In this document: positions 32,137 to 41,342 of the stretch, in pieces | Layout: each line of letters opens with the position of its first letter | Numbering within the stretch: the stretch's first letter is position 1 | Assembly: GCA_020718645.1 (NCBI GenBank) | Contig: DYRQ01000009.1 | Span: 1 to 41,550 of the forward strand | From: Verrucomicrobium spinosum | Lineage (GTDB): Bacteria > Verrucomicrobiota > Verrucomicrobiia > JADLBR01 > JAIBCM01 | Length of the DNA: 41,550 nt | Direction: 5' to 3' | The notes under the pieces: model-generated | Databases searched by the model: none | The model's input: only the letters and a program-made list of their open reading frames with translations | What the model was told of the DNA's origin: nothing | Position numbers and translations under genes: made by a program

Positions 32137-33503
32137 GGCTTTCCTTTCGTGTCGGTATTTTTGTTTTTCTGAAGCATGATGCGGGAGCGGGCCATATCGA
32201 GGACCAGCTTTCGGAATTGGCTACCCCGATCCGCGTAATCTTTGAACATGTCGAAGCTGGCGCAGGCGGGAGAGAGCAGGACTGTATCGCCCGGAGCAGC
32301 CATGCCCGAGGCCAAGCGCACAGCTTCCGCCATATCTTTGGCCATCACACAGCGCTCGTCACCCCAGGCTTCGCGCATCAGCGGGGCACTCTCCCCGATC
32401 AGCACGACCCCCTTAGTTTTGGAATTTATAGTGGCACTGAGCGAGTCGAACGAGAGCCCTTTATTCTTGCCTCCCGCTATCAACACCACGGGACGAGTCT
32501 GGGAGATGAGAGCCACCTCCACCGCGTCGGGGTTGGTGGCTTTCGAGTCATTAATATATTCCACCCCACCGACCTCGGCCACTAGCTCGCACCGGTGTGC
32601 CGCAGGGCGATACTCCACGAGCGCCTCGATGATAAGTCTCTCGTCGAGCCCGTAGATGTGGCCCGCAGCCATGGCCACCATCGCGTTCTCCGCGTTGTGG
32701 AGACCTCGCAAACGGGTTTTGTGAAAGGGGAGCACGCAGCGCCCTTTCCAGCATATATCCCCACCTTCGTAGGTGTAATCCGCCGCATGGCCACGAGCAG
32801 AAAATGCGATCATTTTCGATGGTATTTTCACTGGCAGCAAGGAGGCATGCACGATGCCGTAGTCGGAGCTGTCCTGATTCAGAAAAATTCGCATCTTGGC
32901 CGCCCGATACTCATACATGTCGGGATAGCGATCCATGTGATCAGGCGTCAGATTCAAGAACGCGGCAATGCGCGGCTTGAACTCGATCACCCTCTCCAGT
33001 TGGAACGAGCTGGCTTCCACCACCATGACATCCATCTCGTGGCTGCGCTGCACCGCGTCGCTGAGCGCGTAGCCGATATTGCCCGCTGCACAACTCCGCT
33101 TTCCAGCAGCCTCGAAGACCGCATGGGTCAACTCTGTGGTCGTTGTTTTCCCGTTGGTGCCTGTGATGGCTACCACAGGACACTCGCAAAACCGGTAGGC
33201 CAACTCCAACTCGCTCCACACGGGCACGCCCATGCGCATGAAGTTTCCGACCAACGGCTTTCTCGGGTCAATCCCGGGACTCAGCACAGCCAGATCCACC
33301 CCGCTAAACGGAGCGAGTGCAGCCGACCCCACCAGCACTCTCGCGCCCAAGGCTTCCGCCTGCGACGCCCTCGCGCGCACCTGCGCGTTATCAAATTCGT
33401 CCATAACCGTCACCTCCACACCGCGCGGCACCAGAAGCCGGGTGGCGGATAATCCGCTCTCACCCAAACCCAACACCACGACTTTTTTTCCCTGCCAGTT
33501 CAT
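32133..33503 (-). CDS. murD: UDP-MurNAc-L-alanine--D-glutamate ligase
   Basis: A 456-residue cytoplasmic Mur ligase adding D-Glu. The N-terminal domain begins VVVLGLGESGLSATRLL. The ATP loop is ITGTNGKTTTTEL. Other Mur features are LNLTPDHMDRY, the HNAENAMVAMAA segment (RGLHNAENAMVA), and NDSKATNPDAVEVAL near residue 320. The C-terminal domain ends in LLSPACASFDMFKDYADRG, a MurD hallmark. Length is normal. It lies 3 bases after mraY and overlaps the LysM gene start. Confidence 0.97.
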   Translation of the reverse strand: MNWQGKKVVVLGLGESGLSATRLLVPRGVEVTVMDEFDNAQVRARASQAEALGARVLVGSAALAPFSGVDLAVLSPGIDPRKPLVGNFMRMGVPVWSELELAYRFCECPVVAITGTNGKTTTTELTHAVFEAAGKRSCAAGNIGYALSDAVQRSHEMDVMVVEASSFQLERVIEFKPRIAAFLNLTPDHMDRYPDMYEYRAAKMRIFLNQDSSDYGIVHASLLPVKIPSKMIAFSARGHAADYTYEGGDICWKGRCVLPFHKTRLRGLHNAENAMVAMAAGHIYGLDERLIIEALVEYRPAAHRCELVAEVGGVEYINDSKATNPDAVEVALISQTRPVVLIAGGKNKGLSFDSLSATINSKTKGVVLIGESAPLMREAWGDERCVMAKDMAEAVRLASGMAAPGDTVLLSPACASFDMFKDYADRGSQFRKLVLDMARSRIMLQKNKNTDTKGKP

Positions 33504-33506
33504 CGC

Positions 33507-34604
33507 TTACCGTAATTTCAAGCTCAGCAATGCCAACGAGGCAAACAGCAGGCTCAAAATCCAAAATCGCACCACTACCGTTGTCTCCCCCCACCCCAAC
33601 AACTCGAAGTGGTGGTGAATCGGCGCCATCTTAAACACGCGACGCCCGGTCAATTTAAATGAAAGCACTTGGAGTATCACCGAGAGGGATTCCATCACGA
33701 ACACCCCACCAATCACCACGAGTAGCAGCTCTTGGCCGATGCAGATGGCCACCGCGCCAAACGCTCCACCAATGGCGAGCGATCCCGTGTCTCCCATGAA
33801 TACTTTTGCGGGGTGACAGTTGAACCAGAGGAACCCCAAAGCCGCCCCCGTCAGAGCCGCCACGAATATCGAGAGTTCTCCCGCGCCCGCCACATACGGA
33901 ATTTGCAGGTAGAGAGAGAATTTCGCGTGCCCGGCCAAATAGCAAAACACGGAGAACACCCCGCTCACCACCACCGTGCAGCCAGCAGCCAGTCCATCCA
34001 AACCATCCGTCAGGTTGACCCCGTTGGAAGACCCCATGATCACCAGAGCAAAAAATGGGATCGCCAGCCAACCCAGATGCACCACGGGGAATTTCAAGAA
34101 CGGCACCTCAACCCCCGACGCTTGCTCAGCCGTCTTAGGGTCGCTGAGTAACACCACCCCTATCACGGCTGCCACCCCGATCTGCACGAGCAGCTTGAGA
34201 CGACCCGATATGCCATCGGATTTCTTGCGCTTCACTTTCAAAAAGTCATCGTAGAAACCGAGCCCGCCTAAGGCGAGTAACGAGAGCATCGAGAGCTGCA
34301 CAAACTTGTTGGACATCTGCGTCCAAAGCACACACGACACCACCACGGCAGCGATGATCATCACCCCGCCCATCGTCGGTGTCCCCCGTTTGCCTCCGTG
34401 CAATTCAGCCAATCTGTGCACCTCTTCCTTGGTTCTGATGGGCTGTCCGATTTTCAACTCCGTCAGCTTGCGGATGATCCACGGCCCGAACACGAGGCAA
34501 AACAACATGGAGGTGGCCACTGCACCCAGCGCACGAAACGATATGTAACCGAAGACGCGCATCGGGCCAAACCACTCTTCCAAACGACTCAAATATTCTA
34601 ACAT
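33507..34604 (-). CDS. mraY: Phospho-MurNAc-pentapeptide translocase
   Basis: A 365-residue polytopic enzyme that moves phospho-MurNAc-pentapeptide onto undecaprenyl phosphate, forming lipid I. About ten membrane segments are present. Active-site motifs are FYDDFLKVKRKKSDG (DDxxK), the NLTDGLDGLAAG segment, MGDTGSLAIGGAFGA and the IHHHFELLGW histidine triad. GTPTMGGVMI in the first third is also typical. The ATG lies one base after the murF stop and ends 3 bases before murD. Length is standard. Confidence 0.97.
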   Translation of the reverse strand: MLEYLSRLEEWFGPMRVFGYISFRALGAVATSMLFCLVFGPWIIRKLTELKIGQPIRTKEEVHRLAELHGGKRGTPTMGGVMIIAAVVVSCVLWTQMSNKFVQLSMLSLLALGGLGFYDDFLKVKRKKSDGISGRLKLLVQIGVAAVIGVVLLSDPKTAEQASGVEVPFLKFPVVHLGWLAIPFFALVIMGSSNGVNLTDGLDGLAAGCTVVVSGVFSVFCYLAGHAKFSLYLQIPYVAGAGELSIFVAALTGAALGFLWFNCHPAKVFMGDTGSLAIGGAFGAVAICIGQELLLVVIGGVFVMESLSVILQVLSFKLTGRRVFKMAPIHHHFELLGWGETTVVVRFWILSLLFASLALLSLKLR

Positions 34605-34605
34605 C

Positions 34606-35973
34606 TCAATGACCTCCAGAACCGCCGCCGAACCCGACAGCTTCCACTACTTGTTCCAACTTCGCAGAGCGCGATGCCTTAAATAGAACCACATCTCCCT
34701 TGCGCAGTTCGCGCTTGAGAAACTCGCCGGCCGTGGCGTTATCTGCATAAATTTCCACACGGCTGACCCGGTCGTAAGCACCCCTGGCATACTGCTGCCC
34801 AGATAGGCCTACCGCGACCAGCATATCCACACCGAGATCTGCCGCCTTGCGCCCGATATGCACATGCCAGCGCTCCGATTCTCCACCCAGCTCGCCCATA
34901 CCGCCGAGCACCGCTATGCGGCGTCCTTGTCGCGACACTAAATAGGCCAGCGCCGCCTCCATGGAACTCGGGTTGGCGTTGTAACTATCGTCAATCACCG
35001 TGATGCCGCCACGGGTGACCGAGCGCATCCGACCACCTGGGATTTTCAGACCCCGCAGGCGTTGAGCCATAGCCCACAGCGGGACTTCGAATGCCGCCCC
35101 TACTGCCACGGACAACGAGGCGTTGGAGGCCATGTGCGCACCGGGAACCGGCAACTCAAACTTCTCGTTCAAACCGGCATGTTCTATCGTGAAAAATTGT
35201 CCTGCTTCAGTGTCTTCGCGGCTCGAGACACGAATATCAGCCCCCTCTGCAAATCCCCCGGTCACGACACCACTACGGGCTCTCTGACGCATACGGGTAG
35301 TGTAGGGACAATCAGCGTTCAAAACCGCAAGACCATCTTTCGGTAACAGCTCCACCAACACGCCTTCCTCTTGGAAAACACCCTGCTGATCCATGAAAAA
35401 CTCGAGGTGCTCATTCCCGATATTGGTGACTACCGAGACATCCGGGCGGGCAATTTTCATGAGCAACTCAATCTCGCCAGGATGGTTGGTGCCAAGCTCC
35501 ACGACAGCGGCTTCTGTGCCCGCACCAATCCGAAGCAATGTCAAAGGAACCCCAATGTGGTTATTCAAATTCCCCTCCGTTTTGGAAATCTGAAACTTAG
35601 CTCCCAGAACACAGGCAATCTGTTCCTTCGTGCTCGTCTTGCCGTTGCTACCGCCCACGGCAATGATAGGAATTTTGAGAGAGGCGCGATACCGGGCTGC
35701 CGCCCGCTGCAACGCTGCCACTGTATCGTCCACGCGGATCAGGGGCAAACTGCGGGGCGCGGGTGCATCGCGATGCACCACGGCGATGGACGCGCCTTTG
35801 GCGGCCACCTCTTCCAAGTAATCATGCCCGTCGAATTTCTCCCCGGCCAACGCGACAAAACAGTCGCCAGGTGTCACCGAGCGGGAATCGGTGCAAACAC
35901 GGATATCCACGGGCTTGCCGTCCCGCACGGGGGACTCTTCGGCAAACAAGCGCAAGATCTCCGCCGGTGTCAT
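34606..35973 (-). CDS. murF: UDP-MurNAc-tripeptide--D-alanyl-D-alanine ligase
   Basis: A 455-residue Mur ligase that adds the D-Ala-D-Ala made by Ddl, finishing the pentapeptide. The N-terminal domain has VCTDSRSVTPGDCFVALAG. The ATP loop is VGGSNGKTSTKEQIA. ELGTNHPGEIELL, NIGNEHLEFF and DDSYNANPSSMEAAL are MurF hallmarks. The start ATG overlaps the murE stop as ATGA. mraY follows after one base. Length is normal and all motifs are intact. Confidence 0.97.
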   Translation of the reverse strand: MTPAEILRLFAEESPVRDGKPVDIRVCTDSRSVTPGDCFVALAGEKFDGHDYLEEVAAKGASIAVVHRDAPAPRSLPLIRVDDTVAALQRAAARYRASLKIPIIAVGGSNGKTSTKEQIACVLGAKFQISKTEGNLNNHIGVPLTLLRIGAGTEAAVVELGTNHPGEIELLMKIARPDVSVVTNIGNEHLEFFMDQQGVFQEEGVLVELLPKDGLAVLNADCPYTTRMRQRARSGVVTGGFAEGADIRVSSREDTEAGQFFTIEHAGLNEKFELPVPGAHMASNASLSVAVGAAFEVPLWAMAQRLRGLKIPGGRMRSVTRGGITVIDDSYNANPSSMEAALAYLVSRQGRRIAVLGGMGELGGESERWHVHIGRKAADLGVDMLVAVGLSGQQYARGAYDRVSRVEIYADNATAGEFLKRELRKGDVVLFKASRSAKLEQVVEAVGFGGGSGGH

Positions 35974-37454
35974 GCCGCCTCCTTCTGCGTCAACACTCGC
36001 GCAGCATGCTCAACATCATCAAACTGGTGCCGCACCCCAGCAATTTCTTGATAAGTCTCATGCCCCTTGCCCGCTAGCAACACGATGTCTCCCTCGGACG
36101 CACTCTCGAGAGCGAAGCGGATGGCACGGGCGCGATCAGGCTCAACCTCGACCTTGGTCATATCGGGGAAGCCCGTCATAACTTCCTCGAGAATTTTCTG
36201 CGGATTCTCGCTGCGAGGATTATCGGAAGTCAGAACCACGCGGTCGCACAACTCCCATGCGGCACGAGCCATGAGCGGGCGCTTGGCGCGGTCTCGGTCC
36301 CCACCACAACCAAACAGGCAGACCAGCTCGCGGTGTGGCATGGCTTTGGCTGCGGCCAACGCTTTGCGCAACGCATCGTCCGTGTGCGCGTAGTCCACCA
36401 GCACCGTGATACCGCGCTGGTTCGGCACGGGCTGCATGCGCCCCGGCACGGGTGGTATCTCCTGGGCCAGTTCCGCCACTTGTCGAAAATCAGCGCCTGA
36501 AGTCAGCAGCGCCAGCACAGCGCCAGCGATGTTCTGTATGTTGTAAAGCCCGTGCACCGGGACTCTCACCGGCACCGTTTGTCCACCATAGGTCAACTCG
36601 ACAGAAGCGCCTTCAGCCCCCCACTCCACCAGTCTCCACGCGAGGTCTCCACCGGCTTGTGCAAACGAGAATTTTTGTGCGTTCACCTCTGGATCGTTGA
36701 CCAGACGACGCCCAATAGCATCGTCACCATTGATGATAGCAGCACCCGACTTACTCCCTGAACCGAGCCCTGTAAACAGTGACCGCTTAGCCTGAAAATA
36801 ACTCTCCATGTCACCGTGGTAATCTAGGTGATCCTGAGTCAGATTGGTGAATATCGCCGCGTCGAACTCGAGCCCCCCGACCCGGTGTTGGACGAGGGCG
36901 TGCGAAGAGACTTCCATAGCTACTGCACGGCAACCTGCCGCCACCATGCGACGCAACAAGGAATACACCTCGGGTGCTTCAGGCGTCGTATGCGGCGCCG
37001 GCAAGTGGTCTTCTCCCACTTCATAGCGAATCGTGCCGATGACACCGCAGGAAGTGCCACTGCGACGGAACAGGTGTGCGCAGTTAAATGAAGTTGTCGT
37101 TTTACCGTTGGTGCCTGTGACCCCAATGACGCGGAGTTGCAAGTCGGGTTTGCCGTAGTATTCCCGGGCGACCAGAGCCATCGCCTCACGGGCATCTGAT
37201 ACTCCCACAACAGGCACTCCTCCGTCTGCTAAAGCCTGTGCTACTCCGTGTTCTGCCACGATAGCACTGGCGCCTTGGGCTGCTGCCTGTTGGACAAAAC
37301 GAGCTCCATCGTCTTGGCTCCCTTTGAGGGCGAAAAACAAGTCGCCTGGTGAGACCTTTCGAGAATCCCAACGGAGTTCGCTAACGGCAATGTCGCCCCG
37401 CCCATGTAGGAGGGATCCGGGCACGGCTTCCGCCACTTGAGACAGTGTCATCAT
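35970..37454 (-). CDS. murE: UDP-MurNAc-dipeptide--meso-DAP ligase
   Basis: A 494-residue Mur ligase that adds the third amino acid. The N-terminal domain carries LRWDSRKVSPGDLFFALKG. The ATP loop is VTGTNGKTTTSFN. NLTQDHLDYHGDMESY follows, and the specificity motif DNPR (411-414, in LTSDNPRSENPQ) indicates meso-diaminopimelate rather than lysine. This agrees with a Gram-negative wall. The start is the first of two ATGs (37454), overlapping the ftsI stop as ATGA; its own stop overlaps the murF start. Confidence 0.97.
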   Translation of the reverse strand: MMTLSQVAEAVPGSLLHGRGDIAVSELRWDSRKVSPGDLFFALKGSQDDGARFVQQAAAQGASAIVAEHGVAQALADGGVPVVGVSDAREAMALVAREYYGKPDLQLRVIGVTGTNGKTTTSFNCAHLFRRSGTSCGVIGTIRYEVGEDHLPAPHTTPEAPEVYSLLRRMVAAGCRAVAMEVSSHALVQHRVGGLEFDAAIFTNLTQDHLDYHGDMESYFQAKRSLFTGLGSGSKSGAAIINGDDAIGRRLVNDPEVNAQKFSFAQAGGDLAWRLVEWGAEGASVELTYGGQTVPVRVPVHGLYNIQNIAGAVLALLTSGADFRQVAELAQEIPPVPGRMQPVPNQRGITVLVDYAHTDDALRKALAAAKAMPHRELVCLFGCGGDRDRAKRPLMARAAWELCDRVVLTSDNPRSENPQKILEEVMTGFPDMTKVEVEPDRARAIRFALESASEGDIVLLAGKGHETYQEIAGVRHQFDDVEHAARVLTQKEAA

Positions 37455-39217
37455 CGGGCTGCCACCTCCATGGCTGCTGGTGCTGGTCTTAGATCCAGAT
37501 GGTTTGCGATGCGTTTTGCCGCTGCGGAAAAAACAGGGGCCGCCACTTTGCCGCCGTAAAATGATTTGCCGCCAGTGGGCTCATCCACCATCACGAGCAT
37601 CACAAACTTCGGTTTGTCGGCTGGTAGAAATCCGATGAACGAGGCTAGGTAGCGTTCGCGGGAGTAACACTTTTTTTCGGCATCCCACTTACGGGCTGTG
37701 CCTGTCTTGCCCGCCACACGAAAGCCAGGGACTTTGGCGGCAGCCGCAGTGCCTTCTTTGCTGACTACCCCCTCGAGACCTTCCAGCACGCGGGCCGCAG
37801 TCTCAGGACGGATCACTTGCCGCAATTCTTTAGGCTCGTAGCGGAACTGCTCTTTGCCATCGGCATCACGCACTTCGCGCACGATAATCGGACGCATGTA
37901 GGATCCACCGTTGGCTATGACAGACATAGCTGACACCACTTGGATCGGAGTAACACCAACTTCGTAGCCTATAGGGATGCGGGTGATGGAAATTTTCGAC
38001 CAACGATCAACGGAAGCCAGTTTGCCTTTCGCCTCGCCGCCCAGATAGCCGTCCATAGTGCGACGCCCAAAACCGAAGGCTCGGATGTAGCTGAAGAGAC
38101 GCTCTTCGCCAACCCCAATGGCGATTTTTGCAAATCCGATGTTACTGGATTTTTGGAGTATTTGGCGCACGGACAAATCCCCATAACTCCCGTGGTCGTG
38201 CAACGGAACCCGGTAGTATTCCCATGAACCATTTTCGCAGAAAAAGACAGTGTCGAGATTGGCGACCTCTTCGTTGAGGGCGGCTGCCGTGGTGACGATT
38301 TTGAAGGTAGAGCCCGGCTCAACCACATCTGCCACGCAGCGATTGCGCATGGATTTGATGTCCATCTGCCCGCGGCTATTGGGATCATAGCTAGGGCGAT
38401 TCGCCATCGCCATGATCTCGCCCGTATCGGGTTTCATGACGATCGCATACACACCGCTCGGGTTGTAAGTTTGCATGGCTGCATCCAGCTCTTCTTCGAC
38501 AATATGCTGGATGGTCTGATCAATGGTGAGACAAATGTTGTATCCATCCTTGGGCTGCTTGTCTTGTGATCGGTAAACGCGCATCTCCACCTGACGCGCA
38601 TCTTTTTCAGTGACATAGAATCCATCAGTGCCGAGGAGGTAGCTGTTCATGGAACGCTCCACCCCATCCATGCCCACTCCCTCATTACTCACATAACCCA
38701 GCACATGCGCCGCCCCGCGCCCTTCCGGATAGGAACGAATGTAGGTCTCCTCCCCTTTGATGCCCGGCAGCTTGGCTTCCATAATCGTGCCCCACTGATC
38801 GAGACCAATGCGTTTGGCGAGGATCACATCGCCTTTGGACTCCCTCATTTTTGCTGCTATTTCTTTGGGGTTCATCGCGAGGATACGCCCGAGCTCGCGC
38901 GCCACCTCATCTTCGCTGACCTGCTGAAATTTCTTTTTTCCGGCAGCCGCCAGCTTGCGGCGATCGGCCAAAATCTGGCGCATGCGGATGGTGTCGGCCA
39001 CTATATTGCGGCACGGCACACTGGTGGCCATGATATTACCACTAGCATCGAGGATGTCGCCACGACGGGCTTTGACAATCATCTGCAGCGTGTGGTTTTT
39101 GGCGGCCTGCTGAATAAAATTTCGGGCATTGACATACTGTATGTCAATGAGTCTGACCGAGAGAGTGCTCAGTAACAGCACCAGCACGAACACCACTGCG
39201 ATAATGCGCCCCTTCAT
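37451..39217 (-). CDS. ftsI: Septal transpeptidase, class B penicillin-binding protein (FtsI / PBP3)
   Basis: A 588-residue bitopic enzyme that cross-links septal peptidoglycan with FtsW. It has a short cytoplasmic tail, one membrane segment (about 4-24), the PBP dimerisation/pedestal domain (about 50-220: KARRGDILDASGNIMATSV, shown in part), and the transpeptidase domain (about 255-570). The catalytic motifs are STFK (Ser303-Lys306), SSN (357-359) and KTG (504-506, in VAGKTGTARKW). There is no PASTA domain. Starts as ATGA overlap with ftsL and ends as ATGA overlap with murE. All catalytic residues are intact. Confidence 0.96.
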   Translation of the reverse strand: MKGRIIAVVFVLVLLLSTLSVRLIDIQYVNARNFIQQAAKNHTLQMIVKARRGDILDASGNIMATSVPCRNIVADTIRMRQILADRRKLAAAGKKKFQQVSEDEVARELGRILAMNPKEIAAKMRESKGDVILAKRIGLDQWGTIMEAKLPGIKGEETYIRSYPEGRGAAHVLGYVSNEGVGMDGVERSMNSYLLGTDGFYVTEKDARQVEMRVYRSQDKQPKDGYNICLTIDQTIQHIVEEELDAAMQTYNPSGVYAIVMKPDTGEIMAMANRPSYDPNSRGQMDIKSMRNRCVADVVEPGSTFKIVTTAAALNEEVANLDTVFFCENGSWEYYRVPLHDHGSYGDLSVRQILQKSSNIGFAKIAIGVGEERLFSYIRAFGFGRRTMDGYLGGEAKGKLASVDRWSKISITRIPIGYEVGVTPIQVVSAMSVIANGGSYMRPIIVREVRDADGKEQFRYEPKELRQVIRPETAARVLEGLEGVVSKEGTAAAAKVPGFRVAGKTGTARKWDAEKKCYSRERYLASFIGFLPADKPKFVMLVMVDEPTGGKSFYGGKVAAPVFSAAAKRIANHLDLRPAPAAMEVAAR

Positions 39218-39609
39218 CGCCGCGCCTCCGTCCCGATGACCTTAGCACCTACCGAGGCCACACCGCGTATGGGTTCAGCTTTATTCGGAGCGAGGTTGGG
39301 CAATGCCAATGCGTCTTGGCGGAGGATCTGCTCTTCGCGAATCTCTTGCAAAGGAAGCTGGAGTTCGGCGATGCGCTTGCGGAGAGTGTCCGAGTTCTTC
39401 AACAACGCCACATTAGCCGTCAGACTCTGCGCCTCTTGCTTGAGCTGCGCCAGTTGCTTTTCTTTGATGCGAATCTGCTCACTGATGTCCTTGTTGGTGG
39501 TATTCTGCACCACATAGCCCAGCGCAATCAGAGTCACCGTGGCGACCATCATGAGCACCTGTAACAGGGAGATCAGACCAAAAGTAGGGGTAGGAGCCGC
39601 TGTTCTCAT
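39214..39609 (-). CDS. ftsL: FtsL-like division protein
   Basis: A 131-residue small bitopic protein: a short cytoplasmic N-terminus, one membrane segment (about 12-34), and a periplasmic coiled coil (about 38-80: IRIKEKQLAQLKQEAQSL), then a Pro/Ala-containing tail. Sequence is little conserved in FtsL, so the call rests on topology, size, coiled coil and place between rsmH and ftsI, where FtsL is found in most dcw clusters. It would activate FtsWI in complex with FtsB and FtsQ. Both ends overlap the neighbours by 4 bases. Confidence 0.85.
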   Translation of the reverse strand: MRTAAPTPTFGLISLLQVLMMVATVTLIALGYVVQNTTNKDISEQIRIKEKQLAQLKQEAQSLTANVALLKNSDTLRKRIAELQLPLQEIREEQILRQDALALPNLAPNKAEPIRGVASVGAKVIGTEARR

Positions 39610-40526
39610 TGGATCTCCAATTTTTCCACAGCCCGCAGTTTGGCGCTGCGACTCCGGGGGTTGGACTCGAGTTCACCCTCGGAGGCGGTCACAGCTTTAC
39701 GCCCCATGAGTCGCGCACTGCGGTGCGGATTCGGAACACTGTTGGGCCATGCCGGGGTATCTTCAAATTCGCGAGCGGCATCCCGCATGAAAGTTTTTAC
39801 CATGCGATCTTCAAGAGAATGGAAGCTGATCACTGCCAGCCGCCCACCCGGTTTGAGAGCCCGCACTGCGGCTGGGAGACCACGGCGGAGACTCCCCAGC
39901 TCATCATTCACAGCAATACGGATCGCTTGAAAAGTGCGGGTCGCCGGGTGATGGGAACGCTGACGGGCGTGGCCGATCGCTTTTTCCACAGCGACCACCA
40001 ACTGCGAGCAGCTCACGAAGGGTTCGCGGCTGCGGCTGCGTATAATCTCGCGCGCCACGCGGCGGGCTTGCGGCTCTTCGCCGTATTCAGCGAGCCAGCG
40101 CACAATCTGTCCCTCCTCCGCATGATTCAACAAGTCTGCTGCCGTGGAGCCACACGAGGTGTCCATGCGCATGTCCAGAGGTCCATCCCATCGAAAACTG
40201 AACCCGCGCTCCGGCGTATCGAGCTGATGCGAAGACACCCCTAGATCGAGGAGCACACCGTCGAGCGGCACCACACACGCTTCCAGAAGAGAGTCGAAAG
40301 TCCCGTGTTTCTTCTCGAATACCGAGCCGTATTTCGCCAACCGCTCCCCGGTCGCTTGCAAGGCATCCATGTCGCGATCGCACCCGATCACCACAGCCCC
40401 GCGCTCGAGCAGAGCCTCGCTGTGACCACCCCCGCCCAAGGTTCCATCGAGATACACCTTGCCCTCGGAGGGTTGGAGTATCTCCAAAACCTCTTGCAAC
40501 AAAACTGGCTGGTGGTGAAATCTCAT
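39606..40526 (-). CDS. rsmH: 16S rRNA (cytosine-1402-N4)-methyltransferase
   Basis: A 306-residue SAM-dependent methyltransferase (also called MraW). HHQPVLLQEVLEIL is the typical N-terminus. The SAM site shows YLDGTLGGGGHSEALLERG (given in part) and IGCDRDMDAL. The mid-part has LLDLGVSSHQLDTPERGFSF and the C-terminal domain FQAIRIAVNDEL and GRLAVISFHSLEDR. All are RsmH hallmarks and length is normal. The ATG at 40526 lacks a good ribosome binding site and follows a small GC-rich hairpin (40538-40551). The downstream ftsL gene overlaps it by 4 bases. Confidence 0.97.
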   Translation of the reverse strand: MRFHHQPVLLQEVLEILQPSEGKVYLDGTLGGGGHSEALLERGAVVIGCDRDMDALQATGERLAKYGSVFEKKHGTFDSLLEACVVPLDGVLLDLGVSSHQLDTPERGFSFRWDGPLDMRMDTSCGSTAADLLNHAEEGQIVRWLAEYGEEPQARRVAREIIRSRSREPFVSCSQLVVAVEKAIGHARQRSHHPATRTFQAIRIAVNDELGSLRRGLPAAVRALKPGGRLAVISFHSLEDRMVKTFMRDAAREFEDTPAWPNSVPNPHRSARLMGRKAVTASEGELESNPRSRSAKLRAVEKLEIQ

Positions 40527-40537
40527 TCATGCTTATT

Positions 40538-40551
40538 GCGGCTCTGGCCGC
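40538..40551 (-). other. Small hairpin before rsmH
   Basis: GCGGC / GCCGC with a four-base loop, 11 bases ahead of the rsmH ATG on the minus strand and without a T-run. Since rsmH has no clear Shine-Dalgarno, this stem may influence initiation or coupling to the small gene upstream. Chance formation is possible. Confidence 0.35.
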
Positions 40552-40562
40552 TTATCCGAAAA

Positions 40563-40745
40563 TTAACCCACGGGTCGCACGCGGGGCAGAGGGCGAAAAG
40601 TGGGACGCCGCAGTCCGATCGCCTCAAAGGCCCCCCGGCGAGGCAGCTTCAATACCGACCAACCCACTGTTTCTCCCGTGTCATCCTTCTGATTGGTAAA
40701 ACCGTAAACCAAACTTTTTCTGCATCCTACGCGTTGTGCTATCAT
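40563..40745 (-). CDS. Unrecognised 60-residue small protein between mraZ and rsmH
   Basis: A 60-codon open frame on the operon strand. Its ATG at 40745 is preceded by AAGGGAGGT with 6 bases between, one of the best ribosome binding sites in the window, and the frame ends 36 bases before rsmH. The protein is basic (Arg-rich C-terminus: GLRRPTFRPLPRVRPVG), lacks a signal peptide or membrane segment, and has no cysteine pair beyond a single Cys near residue 8. I do not recognise it. The evidence that it is real is the initiation site, strand and position; there is no homology evidence. Conservation in related dcw clusters would decide. Confidence 0.55.
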   Translation of the reverse strand: MIAQRVGCRKSLVYGFTNQKDDTGETVGWSVLKLPRRGAFEAIGLRRPTFRPLPRVRPVG

Positions 40746-40878
40746 GTGCTACCTCCCTTGGGGGTTGATGTTTGGTGGCGCCGTTTCATCATCCGAAGGA
40801 GAGGTTGCGCCATTTAACCTTTCCCTGCGGAACCCCACCCTTTCAGGCGAGGCGGAAGCGAAGTGCGGAACAAGAAAG
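40746..40878 (-). other. Gap between mraZ and the small gene
   Basis: A 133-base non-coding gap, large for this otherwise tightly packed cluster. It holds the ribosome binding site of the small gene at one end. No terminator with a T-run and no clear promoter is visible, so transcription from the mraZ promoter probably continues through. Confidence 0.4.
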
Positions 40879-41328
40879 TCATAGGCCTATATCCTCCACT
40901 GTGGCCTCAGTGCCTGCTACTTGCTCAAACCGTCTTGCGTCCCAAATCTCAAAATAATCGCCTTGCCCGCGTAGAACCGCCTCTTTCTTGATATCGGCCT
41001 TTTTGCGCAGTTCCTCGTTGAGCACGACCCGCCCCTGACCATCCCAGGTAGCTTGTTTGCCGATGGCTGCAATCGTGCGGAAGCGGATCGCTTTTTCATC
41101 CGTGGGGGCGAGTTCGGTGATCTCCTTCATTTGTTCGGCGAACCACGAACCTGGATAGACACGCACGCACTGTCTGGCGGGCAGGATCACCATCTGACTT
41201 TCGAAATCTTCCCGGCGCCACTCCGCAGGCACAGTCACACGCCCTTTATCGTCCACGGAATAGTGGCTGGTCCCCAAGTAATAGGGCCGCTTTTGTTCAA
41301 CAACAGGAATGGAGGGCTCGTTTGCCAT
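40879..41328 (-). CDS. mraZ: Transcriptional regulator MraZ
   Basis: A 149-residue DNA-binding protein with two AbrB/SpoVT-like half-domains, each with the DxxxR core of the family: SVDDKGRVTVPAEWR (about residue 24) and TWDGQGRVVLNEELR (about 95). MraZ forms oligomeric rings and represses the dcw operon in other bacteria. It is the first gene of the cluster. The ATG at 41328 gives the usual N-terminus; the open frame extends ten codons further to 41358, but into the repeat operator. GGGGAG lies about 11 bases upstream and belongs to the last repeat of that operator, so MraZ binding may also block ribosome access. Confidence 0.95.
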   Translation of the reverse strand: MANEPSIPVVEQKRPYYLGTSHYSVDDKGRVTVPAEWRREDFESQMVILPARQCVRVYPGSWFAEQMKEITELAPTDEKAIRFRTIAAIGKQATWDGQGRVVLNEELRKKADIKKEAVLRGQGDYFEIWDARRFEQVAGTEATVEDIGL

Positions 41329-41342
41329 CTTGTTTATTTTCT

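Noticed and set aside
40087-40530. 147-codon frame overlapping the rsmH start
   Set aside because: It is in another frame of rsmH, low in motifs, and rsmH has all of its family signatures.
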